This document shows positions 1 through 6,242 of a stretch of 11,296 nucleotides of DNA, in pieces. Source of the DNA: Larix sibirica. Taxonomy: Eukaryota > Streptophyta > Pinopsida > Pinales > Pinaceae. The stretch covers positions 1-11,296 of the forward strand of contig NWUY0300035719.1 in NCBI GenBank assembly GCA_004151065.3, in the 5' to 3' direction. A model generated the notes under the pieces. It saw nothing but the letters and a program-made list of their open reading frames with translations, had not been told where the DNA came from and did not search any database. Each line of letters begins with the position of its first letter. Position 1 is the first letter of the stretch. The position numbers and the translations under genes are program-made.

Positions 1-494
1 AAGCAATTTCAGCCGGATTTTCGCCGGAAAAATCGCCGGATTCTTGGTGCAAACGGTCTAGAGTTTAGCTTACTCTTATTGGATGTCATTTGTATTGAGA
101 ATCAAGTCTTTATCTCGGACAATATCCATCTGTCCAACGACTGCGTGTGCAGTTGAATCATCGACAAGAGTTAGTGAGCTTGGGAAGATGTATGAGTTAA
201 TGAGATTTTCTTAATTATTGTTAATGACCATACTCTGGTTGCCAAATTATCCTATATTACTGCAAATCTATGATAAAATCCAAATCAAACATGTAACATT
301 ACCACATAAATCAATTAAACAAAAATAGTAGCAGAAGATCAATAAATTGCTTGGCTATTGCAATATTTGTCTATACCTGTAACAATATGCAGCTTCTACA
401 CATTGGAGATTTGTGTGGTATTTGTGAAGATAACAAAATTTCTTGAAAGAATGCAAAATTTCACTCGTTTAATTTTATTTTTTTTGTTTCACAG
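1..494. other. AT-rich region, no gene recognised; possibly intron of an upstream gene
   Basis: No coding region is supported here. The first 40 bases carry a short word (GCCGGA or TCGCCGGA) three times, at 12-17, 21-28 and 33-40. The rest is AT-rich. The last 30 bases form a strong pyrimidine tract ending in TTTCACAG at 494, which looks like a plant splice acceptor. The stretch could therefore be the intron before the candidate exon that follows, but nothing upstream confirms this. Confidence 0.3.
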
Positions 495-672
495 AAACGC
501 AAACATTGAAGACCATCCTGCAGGGCAAGAATCCAGTTCAAAAGCCGCGGTTAGTGAAGCCGCTCAGCCTCCATTGATTCCACCACGACCACCTACATCT
601 ACCTCTCAGAGTGCAGAGTCGGTTCCAATTGCGATTTTGGTTTTATACGACAATAAAATGCATCCATTCTAG
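495..672 (+). CDS. Candidate terminal exon of an unrecognised gene (partial)
   Basis: I do not recognise this protein. A long T-rich tract ending in CACAG (481-494) would place an acceptor just before 495. One base completes a split codon, and the frame then stays open for about 58 residues to TAG at 670-672. The peptide is hydrophilic and rich in Ser, Ala and Pro, with a stretch reading QPPLIPPRPPTSTSQS, as in a disordered C-terminal tail. Base composition rises to about half G+C here against AT-rich flanks. Any earlier exons would lie left of the window. The open frame extends upstream to an ATG at 358, but that part is AT-rich and looks intronic. It could equally be an exon fragment of a dead gene or chance. 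Confidence 0.3.
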
Positions 673-1639
673 TGGTCACCATTCTTGCCCTTTCCATCTC
701 AGATGTGTTTTAGAAGCGCAACTGTGGTGCACTGGAATTAAAAATCAGTACTATCTCAACAACAGAGAGCAGCAAAATGTAAAGAAGAAGCAAAGAAATG
801 TTACATTCAGTCAGAGAAACATAAAATACATTCGCTCCATTGATGAATACCAGATCAGGAGCAGAGTTGTTGCCCCCCACCATCCTGCAACCTTGAACTA
901 ACAAAGAATGAGCTCGATAAACACTCAAGCTTGATGTGTCTGGTGAGAAGGGCTATGGGCGAGACTAGACATTCGTATGCAGCCTCATTCTATTTATCGA
1001 TGCATCAAACACCATGTAGACGTGGGAGGATTACTCATGCAAGTCCATGCAGCTTGCTACGCAGTTACACTCTATCATGCTTGCCACCTCCCCTGCATAC
1101 AGGGCATCGATTGCAGGGTTCCATCGACTGCAGTGAGTAGTGCAGGTTTGTTAGGCTGTCAGAGCCATGGAAAAAATGAAAAGGCAATCCCACAATAAGA
1201 AGGTGGATGCTAAAAAGTTTAGAAAACGAGTTAAAGTCTGTAAAAGCATAGCATAAAAAACCACAATTGATGTGGCACAAATGCCAAAATCCAGCTGATT
1301 ACGTAATTACATACAAGGAAGGGAATAATAATATTGGTTTGATCATGTCTCTTTAAGAACAAAGTTTTTCAATAGGTGCTTCACAGGCAGTCTGGAGTTA
1401 ATGCGTGACTATTCAAGTAGTAAACAATTTGTTGGTTTTGGGAGATAAAAAGTGTGAAGTAGCTTCTCTAGCTTGTTGGTACCTATTGCATGTCACCCAA
1501 AAATATTTAATATTTGTTTGAAAAGTCATGAAATTTTATTCACTAAGTTGTAAGAATTATGGACTCCTAAGAATTGTGTACATAACTACTACTCACACTA
1601 ATTTTACACATCATGGACATTGAGGTTTTTCTCTTGCAT
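673..1639. other. Unassigned region, no supported gene
   Basis: Several short open frames exist (for example around 710-928 minus and 931-1198 plus), but they overlap each other on both strands. None shows a recognisable domain, a plausible start context or splice partners. About 930-1190 is less AT-rich than its surroundings and could be a remnant of an exon or a low-copy repeat. I cannot assign it. From 1290 on the sequence is AT-rich with no visible structure until the duplication at 1640. Confidence 0.4.
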
Positions 1640-1761
1640 GATAACTTTTGGTGTCAATATTCCTAGTTGTCCTACTTATGTTCAAGCCCCATCAAGGGTT
1701 GATAACTTTTGGTGTCAATATTCCTAGTTGTCCTACTTATGTTCAAGCCCCATCAAGGGTT
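1640..1761. repeat. Perfect tandem duplication, 2 x 61 bp
   Basis: Two adjacent copies (1640-1700 and 1701-1761), each beginning GATAACTTTTGGTGTCAATA and ending CATCAAGGGTT, are identical by eye over all 61 bases. Identity in otherwise decayed non-coding DNA means the duplication is recent, or else an assembly artefact. Confidence 0.95.
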
Positions 1762-1949
1762 ATTCTATTTGAGTGAAAAATAGGAAACATGTTCAACCTC
1801 GCATGCAAAATATAGATGGTGAAGGGTTTATAGAGATTCAACTTAGGGGCTTTCATGGATCTTGCTTTAATTCCTTTGTAGTTGCACTTATTAATAAACT
1901 TGTCTTGTTTGCTCATCTTTTATTTAGATTTAAATCTCTTCATTACTCG

Positions 1950-2300
1950 TAAGTTGCAATCATGGGGGTTCTAAACTACCCTTGTATATTGTGATGAGGG
2001 AGGTTTCAAGCTGCCCTTGTAAGTTACTATGAGGGGAGTTTGAAATCGCCCTTGTAAGTTGCTATAAGGTGGTTTTCAAACTGCCCCCATACATTTTTAT
2101 AAGGAGGGTTTCAAATCATCCTCATATGTTTCTATGAGAGGGAGGGGGTGGGGGGGTTAAAACGACCCTTGATTTTTCTATGAGGGCAGTTTATTTACAA
2201 CCGCCTCTAATAGTTACCTTTTCTACGAGGGTGATATATTTACAATTGCATCTAATAGTTACATTATTGGAGAGGGTTCACAACCACTCACAATGGCACT
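1950..2300. repeat. Degenerate ~35-bp minisatellite with G-rich core
   Basis: A diverged unit of the general form 'GGGTTTCAAACTGCCCTTGTAAGTTNCTATGAG' recurs about every 34-36 bp. Matching points are near 1976, 2011, 2047, 2081 and 2116. More diverged copies with periods of about 38-47 bp follow to about 2300 (CGACCCTTGATTT, CGCCTCTAATAG and GCATCTAATAG anchors). At 2140-2156 three G-runs of 3, 5 and 7 bases are separated by single bases. No reading frame is preserved. The block ends about 150 bp before the gag remnant and may be part of the same element's leader, but this is not shown. Confidence 0.75.
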
Positions 2301-2460
2301 TTTGGGGGTAGTTCAAAACTCTTCTTAAGTCGTCACTAAAAGACCTAATTTTTAATGTTGGTGCTTTTGGATGCGTTCTTTTCTCAAACTGCCCCTAACT
2401 TGCACTTTTAGTGATGAAAAACCACCAACTTAAAGGCTTAAATGTAGTAATGTCAGATGC

Positions 2461-3402
2461 CTAGAAGTTGAGCCTCTTCCTATCTGCACTGAGGGAAGCA
2501 ACATTAAGATGTTTTCTAAATTTGGATAGAAACAATATTAGCACTTGGGATTAAATGAAACAAACTTCATCGGTAAGTACATAGATTAGTACAAAGCTCG
2601 AGACACTAGGGATGATATATTCTCAATGACACAAGGAGAAAATGAATCATTAGAAGATTATGAAGAGAGGTTTTGCAAGGTTTTGCTCAACTATAAGAGG
2701 GCTAACCCTTGCACATTGGATCAAGAATCTTTCAAATTAGCACTCCTCAAAAGTGTTAGAGAGGAGTGGAGATAAGCCTTGAGCATTCTTGCAAATGGTG
2801 ACATTTTCTAGCTCCCTTGTGATGATATAAAACAAGTGTTCTAGAACTATTCCAAATCCGCCAACAAAAATAATGAGGTCATAGAAGTGTTGTTGTACTG
2901 TCTAAGGACAACAACAACAAGTCTTATGAAGTTTGAAATTGTAACCTTAAAGATATGAAAATTGACATTCTTCATTTCTTATCCATGCAATTAGATACTA
3001 TTCAAATCAAAAGGAGACATGATGAGCTTGAAAAGGCTCTAGCTGTTTTCTATCCAAGCGCACCATAAAGCATGCCAAGAATGCATTCATGTTAAACACT
3101 ATAGAAGTTTGTAGGATTTGTAAGGAAAATCATAAAATAAGCCAATGTCCATGTCTACTTCGTTTAAAGGTTGTATACCAAGGAGCCAAGGATAGTATGG
3201 AGCAGCTATGGTTCATTAATCATAGAAGGCGAGGACTACCAAGATAGTTCCAACCAGGTATGCCTGATTTACATCCTCAGTATTTCAATTTTGCTTATAA
3301 TACCCATATGTATACTCCTACAACCTGGTATCCCCCTAGCCATTCCAATTGGCAGATGCAAAACTAAGTGCCACAAGAGTTGCATTTCAAAATAGATTCT
3401 CT
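2461..3402 (+). pseudogene. gag: Ty3/gypsy gag pseudogene (capsid core plus zinc knuckle)
   Basis: Gag proteins form the virus-like particle of LTR retrotransposons. In one frame from 2461 a gag-like stretch is readable, with conserved blocks TRDDIF, GENESLEDYEERF and a 'GDI' segment in the order seen in plant Ty3/gypsy gag. Six in-frame stops interrupt it, at 2527, 2539, 2587, 2773, 2809 and 2842. A different frame (shifted by +1) carries the nucleocapsid knuckle, with Cys codons at 3110, 3119 and 3146 and His at 3131. This gives C-X2-C-X3-H-X4-C, one residue short of the canonical C-X2-C-X4-H-X4-C spacing. A Pro/Tyr/Gln-rich tail follows, with stops near 3245 and 3366. There is no intact product. 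The assignment comes from remembered family patterns. Confidence 0.8.
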
Positions 3403-3805
3403 CTACCCTACTAAGCCTTTTATTGAAACTAAAATACCATTATGGGTAGGGAAAGGAGAAGATGAAGAATTCTTTGGAACTACTGTCCTACTTACTCTCA
3501 CTATTGACAATGCATTAGCATTAAGATGTAGATGAGGATATTCCTTACAATTATATGCAAAATTTGTATCCCAACATTGTCCAGTTTTTAGAATAATTTG
3601 ACAATGAGGATGATAAATACTAGCCAAGCACTCCAAGAACAAATCAAACCTATTGTTAAGAATTAATCATTGCTGAAATAACACAACAATTAGTTAAGAC
3701 AATAGAAATATTCCTTGCTAAAACTCTGAAAATCACAAAAAATCTGCCATTTAACTTTGGTCCAAGAACAAAAGTCATTAGACATCCTTGGAACTCACAA
3801 TTTTT
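3403..3805 (+). other. Retroelement interior without readable domain
   Basis: This links the gag remnant to the RT remnant. A plus-strand frame near 3400-3525 stays open (containing GKGEDEEFFG) but matches no domain I know. The aspartic protease signature (DTG/DSG) expected between gag and RT was not found, so the protease is deleted or too decayed to see. Confidence 0.5.
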
Positions 3806-3993
3806 CCTTTGCTTGGGACTATAGTGACATGCAAGGCATTCCTCTGACATTTGTAAACATCATATCTACATCAAGGATGATTCTTTGCCAATCAAGCAAT
3901 TACAAAGGAGGATGAACCCTACACTCAAAGACAAGTAAAACTAAACTCCAAAAAATCCTAGATGCTGGGTTGATATACCCTATTCATATATTG
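3806..3993 (+). pseudogene. pol: Reverse transcriptase N-terminal fragment (Ty3/gypsy pol)
   Basis: The sequence reads FAWDYSDMQGIP, then after a frame change HHIYIKDDSLPIKQ and QRRMNPTLKD, a stop, and after another frame change KILDAGLIYPI. This series (a 'FAW.Y.DM' block, an HxIy block, QRRmNP and LDAGxIYPI) is the entry to the reverse transcriptase domain in a plant Ty3/gypsy lineage. In intact elements it is followed by a W-V-S-P block and the RT palm. Here the sequence departs straight after IYPI-H. The catalytic YxDD motif is not present. The fragment is a pseudogene with at least two frameshifts and one stop. Confidence 0.8.
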
Positions 3994-4003
3994 AATGGTT
4001 ATC

Positions 4004-4119
4004 TCTTTTTTGTTGGGTGTGTTATATTCTTGGCATGTGGATCGATGGTTAGAGTTTACAGTCTTTTTTGTTGGGTGTGTTATATTCTTGGCATGTGGAT
4101 CGATGGTTAGAGTTTACAG
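4004..4119. repeat. Perfect tandem duplication, 2 x 58 bp
   Basis: Copies at 4004-4061 and 4062-4119 both run from TCTTTTTTGTTGGGTGTG to GAGTTTACAG and appear identical. The duplicated block includes the TGTTGGGTG start of the putative LTR, so two alternative LTR 5' ends exist (about 4011 and 4069). Confidence 0.93.
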
Positions 4120-4515
4120 TCGACTAGGAAGCAGTCAACTGGATGACAATCGACACGAGAATAATCGACTAGAGTATGAAGCGACAGATGAGTGAGTCTA
4201 GTCGGTTGGTCGACTGGTATAGGTCCACTGGAGTCGGAGGTCGACATATTGTGGTAGTATGGTCGACTGGTCTATTGGAATAGTTGTTTGGACGATGGAA
4301 AACGATAGGTTGACGGAGAGAGTCAATGGAGCATGAATTCGACGGACAGTTGGACGGCTGGAAGTTCAACGGATGGTCGACTATGGATGACATAGTGAAG
4401 GCAGTTGTAATAGAATAACCATATTCGGTTAGGAGGTTATGGATTGCACCTATAAATATGGTGTAATGTAACTCGAGAGAGAGTGGAGTGTAATGTATGT
4501 ACACAATCAATAATG
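4011..4515 (+). mobile_element. Putative solo LTR or LTR fragment
   Basis: The segment starts with TGTTGGGTGTG, like many plant LTRs. It has a U3-like zone full of short GTCGACTGG-type words, then a TATA box (TATAAATA at 4451), a short transcribed-like stretch and AATCAATAATGTATTC near the end. It sits directly after the truncated RT remnant and directly before a tandem array. No internal domains, primer-binding site or matching second LTR are visible in the window. A T-rich TCTTTT word occurs at both edges and may be a target-site duplication, but it is low-complexity. The 3' end does not finish in an obvious CA, so the right boundary is approximate. Confidence 0.45.
4451..4458 (+). promoter_or_regulatory. 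TATA box of the putative LTR
   Basis: The sequence CACCTATAAATATGG is a near-consensus plant TATA box. It lies about 60 bp before the presumed LTR end, which is where an LTR U3 promoter would be. Activity is inferred only. Confidence 0.4.
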
Positions 4516-5997
4516 TATTCTTTTCCGTTATTTCTAGGTACACATGCAGGTTAACAAAAATCAATTTTTTAGTAGAAACATTTGGGCTTAGCCTGCAACA
4601 AAGCTGCTTGGCCGCAGTTTTATGGAAATGGAAATTCTTTTCCATCATTTCTAAGTACACATACAGGTTAAGAATGACCACTTTTTTGGTAGAAACATTT
4701 GGGCTTACCATGCAAACCAAACTGCTTGGACTCAATTTTATGGAAATATAAATTCTTGTCCTTGTAACGATGACCATTTTTAGTGGAAACATATGGTCTT
4801 AGCCTGCACACAAATCTGCTTGCAAACAGTTTTATAAAAATTGAAAAGCTGTCCATTATTATCAAGTACAGATACAGGTTATAAATGATAATTTTTTAAA
4901 GTAGAAACATTTGGGCTTAACCTGCAAACAAAGCTGTTTGGATGCAGTTTAATGGCAATAAAAATTCTTGTCCATTAGTTCGAGGTACACATACAGGTTA
5001 ATAATGATCATTTTTTTTAGTAGAAACATTTGGGATTAACCTGCAAACAAAGCTGCTTGGACACTGTTTAATGGCAATAGATATTATTTTCCATTATTTC
5101 GAAGTACACATACAGGTTTACAACATTTTTTTTGTAGAAATATTTGAGTTTAGACCGCAAACAAAGCTGCTTGGAAATGAATTAGAAATTCTTGTCCATT
5201 ATTTATAAGTACACATACAAGTTAACAATAACAATTTTTTCTGTAGAAACTGGAAACATCTGGGCTTAGCCTGCAAAAAATACTGCTTGGATGCAGTTTA
5301 ATGGAAATAGAAATAAAAATCTTCTCCATTATTTCTTAGTACACATACAGGTTTACAATAATAATATTTTTAGTAGAAACATTTGGACTAATCCTGCAGA
5401 CAAAGCTGCTTAGATTCAGTTTAATGGCAATTGATATTCTTGTCCATTATTTTGAATTACACATACAGGTTAACAAAGATCATTTTTTTAGTGGAAAAAT
5501 TTGGCATTAGCATGCAAACAAAGCTGCTTGGAAATGGAGATAGAAATTCTTGTCCATTATTTGTGAGTACATATACAGGTTAACAATGATCAATTTTTTA
5601 GTAGAAACATTAGGCTTAGCCTGCAAACAAAGCTTCTTGGAAATGGAAATAGAAATTATTGTCATTAGTTGTAAGTACACATAAAAGTTAACAATGATCA
5701 TTTTTTTGAGGTAGAAACATTTGGGCTTAGCTTGCAAACAAAGCTATTTGAACACATTTTAGTGGCAGTAAAAACTCTTGTCTATTATTTCGATGTACAC
5801 ATGCAAGTTAACATGATAATTTTTAAAGTAGAAACATTTGGGCTTAGCCTGCAAACAAAGCTGCTTGGAGGCAGTTTTACGGAAATACAAATTCTTGTGC
5901 ATTATTTCTAAGTACACATACAGGTTAACAATGATCATTTTTTAAAGAAACATTTGGGCTTAGCGTGGAAACAAAGATGCTTGGAAGCAGTTTTATA
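4516..5997. repeat. Tandem array, ~13 copies of a ~117-bp unit
   Basis: A unit with the landmarks GTACACATACAGGTTA, AACAATGATCATTTTTT, GTAGAAACATTTGGGCTTAG, CCTGCAAACAAAGCTGCTTGG and CAGTTTTATGGAAAT recurs 13 times. The GTAGAAAC landmark (or its variant) falls at 4572, 4689, 4783, 4901, 5020, 5134, 5243, 5373, 5491, 5601, 5711, 5828 and about 5945. Spacings are 94-130 bp, with 117-119 the most frequent. Copies differ by substitutions and small indels; several lack the 'ATGCAGTTT' segment. The copies are directly adjacent, with no spacers. Fortuitous open frames on the minus strand run across units because 117 is a multiple of three, but they change frame and stop repeatedly. I treat it as a non-coding minisatellite. 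Confidence 0.95.
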
Positions 5998-6242
5998 TGA
6001 AAACTTATCAGTCAAGATGTGAACCTCCGTCATCTTGAAACTAGACCACATCTTAAAACTCAGATCTATCAAAGCTTTAGATGCAAACCGAGAGGTATTA
6101 GGTGCTTGATAAATCTGATCCACGTGGTTATTGTTTACAAAGAAGAGACATACAAAGAGATTCTAACATGGCAGACAAGTGAAATTTTCAGACTTATTGT
6201 ACAGTGGCCTATATATATTTTTATTGCATTCTATTTTTTTTT
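5998..6242 (-). other. 3' flank of the Root_cap gene
   Basis: This is single-copy-looking sequence between the array and the stop codon of the Root_cap gene, expected to hold the 3' UTR and polyadenylation region. A G-box core (CACGTG, 6121-6126) is present by sequence, though its position downstream of the gene makes a promoter role uncertain. A run of T on the plus strand (A on the coding strand) abuts the stop codon. Confidence 0.5.
6220..6225 (-). terminator. Candidate polyadenylation signal AATAAA
   Basis: On the minus strand an AATAAA hexamer lies about 17 nt after the TGA stop (6243-6245), followed by an AT-rich TATATATA stretch. It is close to the stop for a plant gene, so the real cleavage site may use another near-upstream element further on. 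Confidence 0.4.

Larger units (their letters stand above)
2461..3993 (+). mobile_element. Decayed Ty3/gypsy-type LTR retrotransposon, gag to start of RT
   Basis: The order gag core, zinc knuckle, then the N-terminal edge of reverse transcriptase on one strand is the internal layout of a plant LTR retrotransposon. The Ty3/gypsy assignment rests on an RT-entry motif (QRRMNP, then LDAGLIYPI) typical of one plant Ty3/gypsy lineage. Most of pol (RT catalytic core, RNase H, integrase) is missing, as is any recognisable protease. No primer-binding site was identified. The coding remnant breaks off at about 3993, right after the IYPI motif, where an unrelated LTR-like sequence begins. The element is non-autonomous and inactive. 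The 5' boundary is uncertain. Confidence 0.8.

Noticed and set aside
931-1280. Overlapping 69-73 aa frames on both strands
   Set aside because: Mutually overlapping, with no domain, splice partners or codon pattern to prefer any of them.
3171-3395. 74-aa plus-strand frame in the retroelement
   Set aside because: It is out of frame with the gag tail readable over the same bases, so it is a by-product of the decayed gag.
4169-4792. 207-aa minus-strand open frame with internally repeated peptides
   Set aside because: It runs from the tandem array into the LTR-like segment. The repetition comes from the DNA array (117 bp = 39 codons), other units are frame-broken, and there is no domain or promoter.
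4516-5997. CRISPR-like regular repeats
   Set aside because: Units are about 117 bp, abut without unique spacers, vary in length, and lie in eukaryotic DNA without cas genes.
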